Origin: Sulfurospirillum oryzae
GTDB taxonomy: Bacteria > Campylobacterota > Campylobacteria > Campylobacterales > Sulfurospirillaceae
Direction of reading: 5' to 3'
Assembly: GCF_025770725.1 (NCBI RefSeq)
Contig: NZ_JANZKZ010000002.1
Coordinates: 744,001-808,000 of the forward strand
DNA length: 64,000 bases
Numbering within the stretch: position 1 is the first letter of the stretch; the number at the start of each line of letters is the position of its first letter. The notes below the pieces were generated by a model that worked only from the letters and a program-made list of their open reading frames with translations, did not search any database and was not told the DNA's origin. The translations under genes were made by a program, and so were the position numbers. Below are positions 44,975 to 55,628 of the stretch, piece after piece.

Positions 44975-45773
44975 GCACCGCCTTGGCGATCAAACGCTCT
45001 TGATCATCAAAAATACGCAATTTAAACGCTTCTATACACTTACCCTCATCGATTTCCATAATAACCATCTGCAAAATTTTCTTGCATTTTTTAGGAATTT
45101 CGAGCGCGGCTGGCATGCCAGTGAGAAAACGTTTGAGTGGAGCATCTTTATCCATGCCTATAACACCATCACGTGCCCCACTAAGCCCAACATCGCTCAC
45201 ATAGCATGTTCCCTCAACAATTTGAAGATCATCTGTTCCTACGTGCGTGTGGGTACCTAAAATGGCACTCACCTTTCCTTTTAAAAGATGGAGCATGGCG
45301 TATTTTTCAGAAGTCACTTCCGCATGAAAATCGACTACTATCGTTTTCACACCCTCATCCTTTAATACTTCAACTGCTTTTTGCACTCTTAGGAAAGGGT
45401 TTTCAACCATGGGCATGCCATAATGTCCCATAACATTGATGATAGCGATCTTCTCATCTTTTACATGTAAAACACTTACCCCTCGACCAGGGACACTGGA
45501 AGGATAATTTAGAGGTCTAAGAATAGGCATAACATCTAAAAGAGGGATGATCTCTTTTTTATCCCATGAGTGGTTTCCTCCGGTGAGAATATCTGCACCA
45601 TACGAAAAAAGCTCTTTGGCATGCTGTGAACCTAGTCCAAACCCGTGACTGGCATTTTCACCATTAGCGATAACCAAGTCGAGTTCATACTCTTTTCGGA
45701 TTTTTTTAAGGTGCTGTTCGAGCATGAAACGCCCCGGACGACCTACTATGTCACCGATAAACCCTACTCTCAC
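44967..45773 (-). CDS. YmdB-family metallophosphoesterase
   Basis: A 268-residue two-metal phosphoesterase: MRVGFIGDIVGRPGRFML, VIANGENASHGFG, GNHSWDKKE and DFHAEVTSEK carry the metal ligands. The family (TIGR00282/YmdB) hydrolyses cyclic nucleotides or 2',3'-cNMPs in studied members. It overlaps mfd by 4 bp. The enzyme family is firm, its role here is not. Confidence 0.92.
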   Translation of the reverse strand: MRVGFIGDIVGRPGRFMLEQHLKKIRKEYELDLVIANGENASHGFGLGSQHAKELFSYGADILTGGNHSWDKKEIIPLLDVMPILRPLNYPSSVPGRGVSVLHVKDEKIAIINVMGHYGMPMVENPFLRVQKAVEVLKDEGVKTIVVDFHAEVTSEKYAMLHLLKGKVSAILGTHTHVGTDDLQIVEGTCYVSDVGLSGARDGVIGMDKDAPLKRFLTGMPAALEIPKKCKKILQMVIMEIDEGKCIEAFKLRIFDDQERLIAKAVHE

Positions 45774-48739
45774 GCTTTGCTCCTTAAATGCAACAACACC
45801 GTTGCAATGACATCGTCATCGTCACGGCTTCGTGATTGGAGTGTGATTTTTTTCTCATCTTCATATTTGATCGTAATGTTTTGTCCGTAATTAGAGATAA
45901 GAACAATGTTTTGCTGAGTCGCTAAAATTTTAATCTCGATAAGTTGTAAAAACTGTTTCGTTGGAACATCAAGTTTTCCAAAGCGATCCACCATCTCCTC
46001 TTCAATTTCTAAAACATCATGAACACTTCCACAACGGCTCAAACGCCTGTAAAGCTCCAACCTAACGCGATCTTCGGTGATGTCGTTATCGCTGATAAAC
46101 GCACTGATAGAGAGTTTAATGTCCACTTCGCGTGAAGCAATAGGTGTTTTACCCAAAAGTGAATTGATAGCGTCTTCAAGCATTTTAAGATAGAGCGAAT
46201 ACCCAATATTTTTGAGATGCCCACTTTGTGCCTCACCGACCAAGTTACCGCCACCTCTGATTTCAAGGTCATGGTACGCAAGAATGGAGCCACTCCCAAG
46301 ATAAGAGTTTGACTCAAGCGCAATGAGGCGTTTTTTAGCCGATTCCGAGAGTTCCTCTTTGTCTTTAACCAAGAAGTAACAGAATCCCTGACGTTTACTT
46401 CGCCCTACACGACCACGAAGTTGGTGAAGATCTGCCATGCCGAAGTGATCGGCTGAATCAATAATGATCGTGTTGACATTAGGAATGTGAATGCCTGATT
46501 CGATGATGGAGGTACTCAAAAGCACATCATACGCCTTCTCTTCAAAGTGCAGCATCTCTTTTTCAGTGATTGCCGCACTAATCTCGGAGTGAAGTGTTAG
46601 GATGCGAAGGTTTGGCATCATGGAGAGTAACTCTTTTCGTTTAGCCTCAATGGTCGCAATGCGGTTATGGACAAAAAAGACCTGCCCCCCTCGCCTCATC
46701 TCACGAATGATCGCCTCTTTAATGACTTTTTCATCGTACTCTTTGACAAATGTTCGCACATCTTCCCTATCGTTTGGAGGCGTAAGAAGTTGCGAATACT
46801 GTTTGATGGAACTCAGTGCCATATTAAGGCTTCTAGGAATCGGGGTTGCACTCATGGAGAGAATATGCACGTTTTCACGGAAGTTTTTAAGTTTTTCTTT
46901 CTGCTTCACGCCAAATTTATGCTCTTCATCGACCACGACAAGAGCGGGGTTGTGCAGTTGCACTTCAAAAAGTGAGTGTGTTCCAACGCAGACCTGTAAT
47001 GCTCCACTTTTGAGCTCTTTTAAAATGACCTGCTTTTGAGCTGGTGTAGTAAAACGATCCAACTGAGCCACTTTAATGTTGTACTTAGCAAAACGAGCCG
47101 AGAGGCTTTTAAAATGTTGAGAACATAAAAGGGTGGTAGGTGCGATTAAGAGAGCTTGAAATCCTTGTCGCACTGTAGCAAATATCGCGTTCATTGCGAC
47201 TTCTGTTTTACCAAAGCCAACATCGCCACTTAAAAGACGATCCATCATCTTACCACTTTTAAAGTCCGTCAAAATTTCATTGATGACACGCTGTTGATCT
47301 TCGGTATAGACAAATCCAGCATCATTTTGAAAACGTGTCATCTCATCTTTTTCCATAGCAATGCTGAGTCCATCGACCATCTCACGTTTGGCCGCAATGG
47401 CGATAATTTCGCTCGCTATCTCTAAAAGTCGCTCTTTGGTTTTTGCTTTGAGTTTTTGGAAACTGCCTTTACCAAGGCGATCTACACTTACAAGACTGCC
47501 ACTCTCTCCAATGTAACGATCGATTACATGTAAGTTTTCAACGGGAAGTAAAAGTTTGTCATCGCCCAAATATTCAATCAGAACAAAGTCTTTGGTAGCA
47601 CCTAAGACGGTGGCTTGCGTTAAGCCTTTAAAAATACCGATTCCATAGTTTTCATGCACCACATAGTCGCCATTTTTAAGCTCATCAAGAACGATATTGG
47701 CACGCTTGCGTTTGATTTTTGTTGTAGGCTTATTGAGGGAGAGAATAATCTCTTCTGCGCTCATGATATTGACAATGCGTTCACTCTGAACCCATTTTAT
47801 AGGATATGGCTCAATATCTGCTATGCGTAGTAAAACTTCGTTTTTAGCCAGAATTGTAATCTTCTTATTTTGATGCAACTCTATAAATGTTTTAACATTT
47901 GAGGGTGCAATCTCGCGGTAATTTCGTGCTTCGGGAATACGCGGAAGATTTTGAAGGCTTTTAGCCCCTTCTTCGTCAAACAGTGCGATCTCATCAAGCT
48001 CATTTAGAGCATCAGCACTCAAAAAAGTTTTGAAACTCTCAGTATAAACTGCCCCACTCTCTCCAAGTACCCAAAGTCCAAGAGAGTGAACATCTTTGGT
48101 AAAACTATCACTTTTGAGCGTATCAATGCGCTTTTGCATCAGTGTATGACGCTCTTCATTCAACGCAAAAAGTGCTGGAAACAGTGCAAAGCTCTCCAAC
48201 TCCTCTTTGGCACTTTTTTGACTTTCACAGTCAAAAAAACGAATACTTTCGACTTCATCATCAAACAGACTGAGTCGAAGTGCCTTTTCGCTATCAGGCG
48301 GGAAAATATCAATAATGTCACCGCGTATAGAAATTTCACCCTTACCTTGAACCACATCGACGGCAAGGTAACCCCAATAAAACATCTGTTCACGAAAACG
48401 TTCCAGAGGCAGACGCATGCCAAATTCAAGGCTCAAGGTATCAAAAAGTTCTGCTTTTGGAAGAGGCGTTAAAAGAGTACGAAGCGGTGCAATTAAAATC
48501 TTTTTGGTTGAATGATCTTGATAAAACGCATGAAGTACACGTAAAAGATCCACCATTTCTTCGTGAAAGGAGAGTAAGTCATCACCACTATTTGCCCTAA
48601 GGTCGGGTAGAACATAGCTTTTTTTACCAAGAAAAAGGGCTACTTCAGAAGCTTGTAAAGCCTCTTTTTCGCCTTTGACGCCTAAAAGTTGAAGGTCATT
48701 TTTGGTCTGTAAAAATTCATAACACGCAGCTTGTAACAA
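45770..48739 (-). CDS. mfd: Transcription-repair coupling factor Mfd
   Basis: A 989-residue DNA translocase that removes stalled RNA polymerase at lesions and recruits UvrAB. The RNA-polymerase interacting domain GDYVVHENYGIGIFKGL, Walker A LLSGDVGFGKTEVAMN, Walker B LVVVDEEHKFGVKQ and motif VI QLRGRVGRSKRQGFCYF are present. It is shorter than the E. coli protein (1148). It starts 1 bp before the bactofilin stop; this mfd-ccmA order matches H. pylori HP1541-HP1542 from memory. Confidence 0.96.
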   Translation of the reverse strand: MLQAACYEFLQTKNDLQLLGVKGEKEALQASEVALFLGKKSYVLPDLRANSGDDLLSFHEEMVDLLRVLHAFYQDHSTKKILIAPLRTLLTPLPKAELFDTLSLEFGMRLPLERFREQMFYWGYLAVDVVQGKGEISIRGDIIDIFPPDSEKALRLSLFDDEVESIRFFDCESQKSAKEELESFALFPALFALNEERHTLMQKRIDTLKSDSFTKDVHSLGLWVLGESGAVYTESFKTFLSADALNELDEIALFDEEGAKSLQNLPRIPEARNYREIAPSNVKTFIELHQNKKITILAKNEVLLRIADIEPYPIKWVQSERIVNIMSAEEIILSLNKPTTKIKRKRANIVLDELKNGDYVVHENYGIGIFKGLTQATVLGATKDFVLIEYLGDDKLLLPVENLHVIDRYIGESGSLVSVDRLGKGSFQKLKAKTKERLLEIASEIIAIAAKREMVDGLSIAMEKDEMTRFQNDAGFVYTEDQQRVINEILTDFKSGKMMDRLLSGDVGFGKTEVAMNAIFATVRQGFQALLIAPTTLLCSQHFKSLSARFAKYNIKVAQLDRFTTPAQKQVILKELKSGALQVCVGTHSLFEVQLHNPALVVVDEEHKFGVKQKEKLKNFRENVHILSMSATPIPRSLNMALSSIKQYSQLLTPPNDREDVRTFVKEYDEKVIKEAIIREMRRGGQVFFVHNRIATIEAKRKELLSMMPNLRILTLHSEISAAITEKEMLHFEEKAYDVLLSTSIIESGIHIPNVNTIIIDSADHFGMADLHQLRGRVGRSKRQGFCYFLVKDKEELSESAKKRLIALESNSYLGSGSILAYHDLEIRGGGNLVGEAQSGHLKNIGYSLYLKMLEDAINSLLGKTPIASREVDIKLSISAFISDNDITEDRVRLELYRRLSRCGSVHDVLEIEEEMVDRFGKLDVPTKQFLQLIEIKILATQQNIVLISNYGQNITIKYEDEKKITLQSRSRDDDDVIATVLLHLRSKA

Positions 48740-49138
48740 TCAATCCCTTTGCTCTTCATACGAAGGTGTCTCAACACTCTCCATTTTTATTTTACTCTCG
48801 CCTTCAAAAATAGCTTTGGCTTCAATCACAAGCTCTTTTGCAATGACTTTACCTAAGAACTTGCCACCTTCTAAGACTTCAACGTTATCACAATTGGCAT
48901 TGCCTTCAAAAAGACCGTTGATAATCAAATGGCTTGCATTAATTTCACCGCTAATTTTGCCTTGCTTTCCAATGATAACAATGCTATCAGAGAGTATTTT
49001 ACCGATGATTTCGCCGTCTACATGTAAACGTGTTTGGCAGTTGAAAATGCCCTCTATTTTAGCTCCACTGGCTATAATGGTTGTCTCGGAAGCGGGTACT
49101 GTTGTTGTGTATTGATCAACTTTATTAAAGATTCCCAT
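48740..49138 (-). CDS. ccmA: Bactofilin (CcmA-like cell-shape scaffold)
   Basis: A 132-residue bactofilin. The central beta-helix has repeats such as EGIFNCQTRLHVDGEIIGKI and GNANCDNVEVLEGG. Short disordered ends flank it. Bactofilins form non-polar filaments; in H. pylori CcmA positions cell-wall hydrolases for helical shape. Its first 67 bp overlap the end of the M23 peptidase gene, an unusually long overlap. GAGAG lies 4 nt before the ATG. Confidence 0.93.
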   Translation of the reverse strand: MGIFNKVDQYTTTVPASETTIIASGAKIEGIFNCQTRLHVDGEIIGKILSDSIVIIGKQGKISGEINASHLIINGLFEGNANCDNVEVLEGGKFLGKVIAKELVIEAKAIFEGESKIKMESVETPSYEEQRD

Positions 49139-49977
49139 GTGACTCTCTTCTCCTTTTTAAAGATTTCCATAAAATTAGACCCTCTCCATCTTAAAAATGG
49201 TTGTGGATCAAGTATTCGTCCAATAAATTTTACCTCATAATGCAAATGAGGACCTGTTGTCATCCCACTAACACCAGAATAAGCAATAATATCACCTTTT
49301 CTTACAAATTGTCCCTCTTTAACGACTGGTTTATTTTGTAGATGTGCATAATAACTTTCAAATCCATAGTTGTGACTGAGTGAAACGACATTACCATACC
49401 CACTGTTTTGATTGTATTGTGTAAATTTAACAACGCCGTCTGCTGGTGCTAAAACAGGTGTTCCAACAGGAGCCCTTAGATCAATTCCCGTATGAAATTC
49501 TTTTCGTTTTAAAATAGGATTGTCTCTCCATCCAAAAGGCGACGAAATCTCGCTGTACGCCATAACATCACCACTTGGAATATTATCAAAAAATGTTTTT
49601 TGTTGCATCACGGTAAGATCAATCTCTTCAAGTCGGTTGTCGATGTTTTCTTCTTCATTGACACGAAGACCGATCATCTCTTCCATATTACTGATTTTAT
49701 CGCGAATATTTTCATACTCTTGCGCTTTTTCAGAAATCTTGCTTTGAAGCTCTTCATTTTGCGTTAAAAGAAGATTTCGTTCAGCAACAGCACTCTCTTT
49801 TTTAGCTTCTAAACTTGTAACTTCTTTCATCAAAAATAAAATAACAAAGCTACCCACTAAAATAACGAGCGCTACAAACAGTGTAAAATAGAGTAAAAAT
49901 TTCTTAATCAGCTGATGTAATAAAAAATGCCTCGAACCATGTACATCGGAAATTGTAACGGTAAATTTATTTTTCAC
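49072..49977 (-). CDS. M23 peptidoglycan endopeptidase, Csd1-like
   Basis: A 301-residue membrane-anchored protein: an N-terminal helix (about residues 28-50), a coiled-coil (55-115) and a LytM domain with HTGIDLRAPVGTPVLAPAD and GPHLHYEVKF as zinc ligands. In Helicobacter, Csd1 with Csd2 and bactofilin CcmA form a cell-shape complex. Only one such gene is here. Upstream overlap with folC is 11 bp and downstream overlap with the bactofilin gene is 67 bp. Confidence 0.88.
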   Translation of the reverse strand: MKNKFTVTISDVHGSRHFLLHQLIKKFLLYFTLFVALVILVGSFVILFLMKEVTSLEAKKESAVAERNLLLTQNEELQSKISEKAQEYENIRDKISNMEEMIGLRVNEEENIDNRLEEIDLTVMQQKTFFDNIPSGDVMAYSEISSPFGWRDNPILKRKEFHTGIDLRAPVGTPVLAPADGVVKFTQYNQNSGYGNVVSLSHNYGFESYYAHLQNKPVVKEGQFVRKGDIIAYSGVSGMTTGPHLHYEVKFIGRILDPQPFLRWRGSNFMEIFKKEKRVTWESLIKLINTQQQYPLPRQPL

Positions 49978-51121
49978 ATAAAACCTTTAAAAAAGCTTCC
50001 ACAACCGAAAAAGAGCCAAATACTAAGTACTCTTTGTTCTTTTGGATAGCAAAAAAGGAAGAGATTGGAAGTGTCAATGCACGAGCAGCGTCATACAAAT
50101 CGCTCTTTGCAGCAGCTCTTGGGCTGTCGATCTCAATCACTAGAATCTCTTCGATAATGGGTTTTAAAGTCTCTAAAATGACTTTAAAATCTTTATCTTT
50201 ATAGCTATTATAGACCAAAATAACCTTTTTTTCACCTAAACTCTTTTTCAAAGCTTCAGCTGCCATTACATTATGCCCTACGTCAATGGTGACATTGGGT
50301 AAAATTTTTTGACAGCGCCCTTGTAGAACGGAAGGAAAAAATGTTTTTAGATCACAATCATACCCAAGTATTTTTAATGCGCAAAGTGCTGTTTTAAAAT
50401 TCTCTTGCAGATAAAGAGGCAATCCCAACTCTAGCGCATACGCATCAAGTTCCAAACACGCCTTTGAATCAAAAAAGTCTTCCACGCAGTAGAGATGACT
50501 GTCAATTTCTTGCGCTTTGCGAGTAGCGATTGGAAGGATTTTGGGAGAGTATTGTTTCGCCAAAACAAAATCTGTCGTCACACTATTAATTTTTGTCTGA
50601 GCAATTTCTTCGATGCTCTCGCCTAAAAATGCTTGATGATCCAATCCAATAGGGGTGATGATAGAAAGACATTTAGGGAAAACATTGGTAGCATCATATT
50701 CACCCCCAAGCCCTGCTTCAAAGACGACATAATCGCATCTTTTGCAAAAAATACTTATGGCTAAAAGTGTCGTATATTCAAAATAGGAAAGAGCTTCCGC
50801 CATCGAAGGCTCTAACCAAGAGAGCAGTTCTTGATGCGCTTGCTCTAAGGTTGCATCATCCACATCTGAGCCATCGAGCCAAATACGTTCATTAAACTTT
50901 AGAATATGAGGAGAAGTATAATGTCCTACATGTAAACCATTGGCTCTAAGCATTTGCGCTAAAAAGCGTCCTGTTGTACCTTTACCATTTGTGCCTACAA
51001 GGTGAATAATTTTAGGAAGGGTAAAATGCGATTGTATGCTTTCGTACGTTTGAGGCATACGTGCATAATCAATCACATCATAAAAAAGCGGTTTTGTCTC
51101 TAAAAAGGATTGGAGTTGCAT
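49967..51121 (-). CDS. folC: Folylpolyglutamate synthase / dihydrofolate synthase
   Basis: A 384-residue Mur-ligase-like enzyme that adds glutamate to folates. The ATP loop is HLVGTNGKGTTGRFLAQML; GLDHQAFLGESIEEIAQTK and DVGHNVMAAEALKK are conserved. It is overlapped by 1 bp with the diguanylate cyclase gene's stop. C. jejuni order (lptE, unknown, folC, M23) is the same, as I recall. Confidence 0.94.
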   Translation of the reverse strand: MQLQSFLETKPLFYDVIDYARMPQTYESIQSHFTLPKIIHLVGTNGKGTTGRFLAQMLRANGLHVGHYTSPHILKFNERIWLDGSDVDDATLEQAHQELLSWLEPSMAEALSYFEYTTLLAISIFCKRCDYVVFEAGLGGEYDATNVFPKCLSIITPIGLDHQAFLGESIEEIAQTKINSVTTDFVLAKQYSPKILPIATRKAQEIDSHLYCVEDFFDSKACLELDAYALELGLPLYLQENFKTALCALKILGYDCDLKTFFPSVLQGRCQKILPNVTIDVGHNVMAAEALKKSLGEKKVILVYNSYKDKDFKVILETLKPIIEEILVIEIDSPRAAAKSDLYDAARALTLPISSFFAIQKNKEYLVFGSFSVVEAFLKVLCEK

Positions 51122-52665
51122 TAAAGCACTGGCATCACTTGGTTTCGTCCAGCCTCTTTTGCTTTATACAAAAAGCCATCGGCTGCACTGATGGTCTCGT
51201 CTTTGGATTTTTCTAAAGAGCGTTGAGCAACACCGCAACTGACCGTCACATTAATGCGTTCATTTTTATAAAGAAACTTAAATTGCTCAACGATGGAGCG
51301 AATTTTATCGGCAAAATGAACTGCATGCGCAAGGTCGGTACTAGGCAAAATCACCAAAAACTCTTCGCCACCATAACGTCCAACAAAATCAACTTGTCTA
51401 ATGTACTTACGTAAAATTTTGCCAACAGTCGAGAGAATAACATCACCCGCTTCATGCCCGTATGTGTCATTGACTATTTTAAAATGATCAATATCGATAA
51501 AGCAGATCGTATAATCAATTTTGTAACGCATAAAGGCATCTTCCACACGATTCATCTCATTTGCAAGAGCTCGTTTGGTTGCCACATGAGTTAGATAATC
51601 TTCTTTGACCTCTTGTTTTGCCACTAAAAGAGCGGATTCTAATTTAGAAACGCGGTTTTGGAGTTTGGTAATGGTCTCCTGATTATTCATCATTTTTTCA
51701 CTCAGAGACTTGGTCTCATTTTCCAAAGAGGAAGCAATATTTAAAAGCTTAACGTGAACATTTTCAAAACTATCATGCTCGAAATTAATATTTTGTAAAT
51801 CTGCTTTAATGACTTTGACCTGTTCATGACTCAAATTACTACTTTGAATCAGTTCCATAATCTTTCTATTGATTTCATCCAGAATTTTATCTAAAGCAGA
51901 AACTTTCTTTTGTACTTCTGCTTTATCTAACTCTATACGCTTTGAAATAAGATGCTTAATCTCTTGTTGGAATGCAGGAGTACCTAGTGCATCAGGAGAA
52001 TTACGCAATTCATTACTAATAGAAGCTAATTCATCATTCATTCCAGAAGCGATAGAAGGTGAAAGTGATGCGATAATAAGAGGAACAAGTGTTTTATAGA
52101 GTTCTGTGCTCGTATCTTTACTCATGATGCGAATGAGATCTCGCACCATCATTTCAAGATCATCTTTACTCACATGCCCAAATACGTCCAATTTTTTAAG
52201 ATAACTGTCATCGTAATTGGAGATAAAGTCAAACCATTTTTCCTTAACAAGCTCAATGGATTGAAGATTCTGATGAAAATCAAGGCGTTCAAGTGAAGCA
52301 TTTGCCAAACTCGTGGCTTTTGCATCGTGTAACAATGTAATGGCTTGAAGCACTCGCTTTGTCAAAATTGCAAGGACATTAACCATTTTAAGGGCATCAC
52401 CCTCATTGGCACGATTTAATTTCGCTACCAAAAATGCCAGAAGTTCATCGACAGAGCTGATATTAAATCGCTTCATATCGGTAACAATATTAGGATCAAG
52501 TTTTTTGGTATATTTATCTACTTTTTGACAATCTTCAACAATAACACCTTTTTGTTTAGCAACTTTACAAAAGACTTTCGCATAATTATCAGGTGTTAAA
52601 TTAAGATGCTCCGCTTTAATAAGCTCTAGTGCATCTTTAATGATTTCATTAATTGTTGTTGCCAT
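51121..52665 (-). CDS. Diguanylate cyclase (GGDEF) with long N-terminal domain
   Basis: The 514-residue cytoplasmic protein ends in a full GGDEF domain (about 350-514) with active-site GRYGGEEFLVILPS. The inhibitory I-site RxxD (RQVD) is five residues before GGEEF, so product feedback is expected. The first 330 residues are helical with heptad-rich segments and no PAS, REC or membrane segment that I can recognise. Its stop shares 1 bp with the folC start; its start overlaps lptE by 17 bp. It makes c-di-GMP inside an operon of envelope, shape and Sec genes. Confidence 0.93.
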   Translation of the reverse strand: MATTINEIIKDALELIKAEHLNLTPDNYAKVFCKVAKQKGVIVEDCQKVDKYTKKLDPNIVTDMKRFNISSVDELLAFLVAKLNRANEGDALKMVNVLAILTKRVLQAITLLHDAKATSLANASLERLDFHQNLQSIELVKEKWFDFISNYDDSYLKKLDVFGHVSKDDLEMMVRDLIRIMSKDTSTELYKTLVPLIIASLSPSIASGMNDELASISNELRNSPDALGTPAFQQEIKHLISKRIELDKAEVQKKVSALDKILDEINRKIMELIQSSNLSHEQVKVIKADLQNINFEHDSFENVHVKLLNIASSLENETKSLSEKMMNNQETITKLQNRVSKLESALLVAKQEVKEDYLTHVATKRALANEMNRVEDAFMRYKIDYTICFIDIDHFKIVNDTYGHEAGDVILSTVGKILRKYIRQVDFVGRYGGEEFLVILPSTDLAHAVHFADKIRSIVEQFKFLYKNERINVTVSCGVAQRSLEKSKDETISAADGFLYKAKEAGRNQVMPVL

Positions 52666-53164
52666 TACGGAGTCCTTTAATAGCTATCTTTGAAACAAAC
52701 TCATCTAAAGCATCACTCGCTGCATATCGAATTGCATCAAAACGATTATTATCAGAGATAACACTGTTAGATTCAATAGAAAAATCGTATTCTCCTGAAG
52801 CGGTTAATTTTTGGACTTTCTTAGTTTCATCTTCATAGTCTATTGCCAAAATAACTGTGGTTTTATAGGCGACAACATAACCGTATTTATCATACACGGT
52901 AGGAGAGAAAGCAATGGAACCAATCTTTACATGTAAAACACTATCTGCTTGTTCTTTAGCGACCAGCTTTCCGCTAAAACGGCTTACAATCGCTTCATTG
53001 ACTGCATCTTTAATGAGAACACTATTTCTTGGATCTTGTCTTGAGATCGTAACTTCTGCATATATTTTATTGCCCAATGCTTGCTTTGCATAATAAGATG
53101 ATGGTTTATAACCACATCCACTGAGAAATGCCAACATCAAGATTCCAAGAAATAGTCGTTTCAT
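52649..53164 (-). CDS. lptE: LPS-assembly lipoprotein LptE-like
   Basis: A 171-residue lipoprotein: signal MKRLFLGILMLAFLSGCGYK with lipobox LSGC. The rest fits LptE, the plug partner of LptD at the outer membrane. Its place directly after leuS is the usual location of lptE. It is 1 bp downstream of leuS and overlaps the diguanylate cyclase gene by 17 bp. Confidence 0.85.
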   Translation of the reverse strand: MKRLFLGILMLAFLSGCGYKPSSYYAKQALGNKIYAEVTISRQDPRNSVLIKDAVNEAIVSRFSGKLVAKEQADSVLHVKIGSIAFSPTVYDKYGYVVAYKTTVILAIDYEDETKKVQKLTASGEYDFSIESNSVISDNNRFDAIRYAASDALDEFVSKIAIKGLRNGNNN

Positions 53165-53165
53165 C

Positions 53166-55613
53166 TTATTTTACCACCAAGTTAATCAGTTTATTTGGAA
53201 CATAGATCTCTTTGAGAAGCTCAGTATTTTCTAACCATTTTGCAACACTCTCTTTTCCAAGGCGTAATGCTTCTTCTTTAGAAACAGATGTTGCTACTTC
53301 AATTTCTGAACGTTTTTTGCCATTGACCGTCACGGCTAATATCATACTATCTTCTACAAAAACTTCTTCTTTCATCGCAATAGGCGTTAAGTTGGCACAA
53401 CCAAAAAGCGCCTCACTCATCTCCCAGCACAAATGCGGAACAATCGGCTCCAAAAGATTTAAAAGAATAAAATAACCCTCACTCCAGACCGCTGGATCAT
53501 TTTGATCGCCAAGTGCATTTAAGGCTTCCATCGATGCTGCTATTAGTGTATTAAAAGTATAACTTCCCTCATAAATCTCATTTGACTTTTTAAGTGCTTC
53601 ATAGACTTTCTTGCGAGCATACTTGGATTCTTTAGAAAGTAATGCATGATCAATACTTGGAATTGCTTTACATGTAAGCGCATTTTCACTCTTTTGAGCA
53701 AAACGTTTCAAAAATCTAAAGGCACCTTCTACCGCACTGTCGTTCCACTCAAGCTCTTTTTGCGGAGGCGCTGCAAACAGGATGAAAAGGCGCGCCGTAT
53801 CAGCACCATAGGTTTTGATAATCGCATCAGGATCAACGGTATTGCCTTTAGACTTGCTCATTTTTGAGCCATCTTTAAGCACCATGCCTTGTGTCAATAA
53901 GTTTGCAAAAGGCTCATCACAACTCACATAACCTAAATCACGCAGTACTTTTGTAAAGAAACGAGAGTAAAGAAGATGTAAAATCGCATGTTCAATACCA
54001 CCAATGTATTGATCGACATTCATCCAGTAGTTTGCACTCTCTTTATCAAAAGGTACATCATTCCACAACGATGGATCGGTGGTATAACGTAAAAAGTACC
54101 AACTTGATTGAAAAAAGGTATCCATGGTATCGGTTTCACGAACAGCTTCACCATTACATGTAGGACATTTTGTGTGCTTCCATGTAGGGTGCTTATCAAG
54201 AGGATTGCCTTCTCCTTTAATCTCAACATCATCAGGCAATGCCACAGGAAGATTTTCAATCTTTTCTGGTACAAGTCCACATTTTGGACAATGCACCATT
54301 GGAATTGGAGCACCCCAATAACGTTGACGGCTAATACCCCAGTCACGAAGTTTATAGTTAATGACTTTGGTGCCCATTTTGTTCGCTTCAAAATGCGCAA
54401 TAATTGCTTTTTGTGCACTTTTAGAATCAAGCCCTGTAAATTCTCCTGAATCAACAAGTTTTCCATACTCAGTTGTTGCTGCACTACCATCAAAAGGAGT
54501 TGTTGTTTCAATGCTTTGAATAATCGCTAAATCATACTTTGTCGCAAATTCAAAATCTCTCTCATCGTGCGCTGGAACTGCCATAACAGCACCCCCACCG
54601 TACTCGATCAAAACAAAATTTGCTACCCATACAGGTACATTTTTACCGGTAAGTGGATGAATAACGTCAATTTCTAAACTGACACCCTCTTTTGGTGCTT
54701 GAGCACGATCACGCGCACCCACGCTTTGCATTTTTTTAATTTGAGCAATTTTATCTTCGCTTAATAACTTATGCTCAATCAGATATTTAACAATGGCATG
54801 TTCGGGTGCAAGTGCCGAATAACTAACGCCATAAATCGTATCAGGGCGTGTGGTGAAAACTTTGTAGCTTTCAAATTGATTGCCAAGTTTTGCTTTAGAA
54901 GCATCACTAAGGGTAAAAGAAAACTCTAACCCTTCACTTCTGCCTATCCAGTTTTCTTGCATTGTTAAAACTTGACTTGGCCAGCCTTCTCTTAGTTTTT
55001 CACAATCATCAAGTAGCTCTTGTGCATATTGCGTGATTTTAAGGTAGTAACCTGGAAGTAATCGTTGTTCTACTGGGTTATCACAACGCCAACAACACCC
55101 TTCTTCGACTTGCTCATTGGCTAAAACCGTTTGGCAGGTATTACACCAGTTTAGTGTGGCACTTTTTTGATAGACCAATCCTTTATTAAACATCTCAATA
55201 AAAATACGTTGTTCGTGTTTGGTATAGAGCACATCACTTGCGGCAAATTCTCTTTTCCTGGAAAAAGAGAGTCCTAATGAGGCAAGCTCTTTACGCATAT
55301 AGTCTATGTTCTCATACGTCCATTTTTTAGGATGAACACCATGTTTAATCGCAGCATTCTCAGCAGGCATACCGAAACTATCCCACCCAATTGGATGCAA
55401 GACATTAAAACCATTTTTACGGTGATGACGCGCTATGGCATCGCCTATGGTATAGTTGCGAACATGCCCCATGTGAATACGTCCACTAGGATAAGGGAAC
55501 ATACTTAAAATATATTTTTTCTTTTTACTCATATCGGCAAGGGGTTCAAACGCATTGGTTTGTTCCCACTTTTGCTGCCATTTTTTTTCAAGTTCTAAAG
55601 GATTGTATAACAT
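53166..55613 (-). CDS. leuS: Leucyl-tRNA synthetase
   Basis: An 815-residue class I synthetase. HIGH appears as [14 protein letters not shown], and KMSKS as [15 protein letters not shown]. The editing domain (about 225-410) has the family's typical region [12 protein letters not shown]. Length is typical of Campylobacterota LeuS. It lies between secF and lptE in the minus-strand operon. Confidence 0.98.
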   Translation of the reverse strand: MLYNPLELEKKWQQKWEQTNAFEPLADMSKKKKYILSMFPYPSGRIHMGHVRNYTIGDAIARHHRKNGFNVLHPIGWDSFGMPAENAAIKHGVHPKKWTYENIDYMRKELASLGLSFSRKREFAASDVLYTKHEQRIFIEMFNKGLVYQKSATLNWCNTCQTVLANEQVEEGCCWRCDNPVEQRLLPGYYLKITQYAQELLDDCEKLREGWPSQVLTMQENWIGRSEGLEFSFTLSDASKAKLGNQFESYKVFTTRPDTIYGVSYSALAPEHAIVKYLIEHKLLSEDKIAQIKKMQSVGARDRAQAPKEGVSLEIDVIHPLTGKNVPVWVANFVLIEYGGGAVMAVPAHDERDFEFATKYDLAIIQSIETTTPFDGSAATTEYGKLVDSGEFTGLDSKSAQKAIIAHFEANKMGTKVINYKLRDWGISRQRYWGAPIPMVHCPKCGLVPEKIENLPVALPDDVEIKGEGNPLDKHPTWKHTKCPTCNGEAVRETDTMDTFFQSSWYFLRYTTDPSLWNDVPFDKESANYWMNVDQYIGGIEHAILHLLYSRFFTKVLRDLGYVSCDEPFANLLTQGMVLKDGSKMSKSKGNTVDPDAIIKTYGADTARLFILFAAPPQKELEWNDSAVEGAFRFLKRFAQKSENALTCKAIPSIDHALLSKESKYARKKVYEALKKSNEIYEGSYTFNTLIAASMEALNALGDQNDPAVWSEGYFILLNLLEPIVPHLCWEMSEALFGCANLTPIAMKEEVFVEDSMILAVTVNGKKRSEIEVATSVSKEEALRLGKESVAKWLENTELLKEIYVPNKLINLVVK

Positions 55614-55628
55614 CTTCTCTCCATCAAA

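Noticed and set aside
54020-54511. 163-codon minus-strand ORF
   Set aside because: It is a frame shadow of leuS on the same strand.
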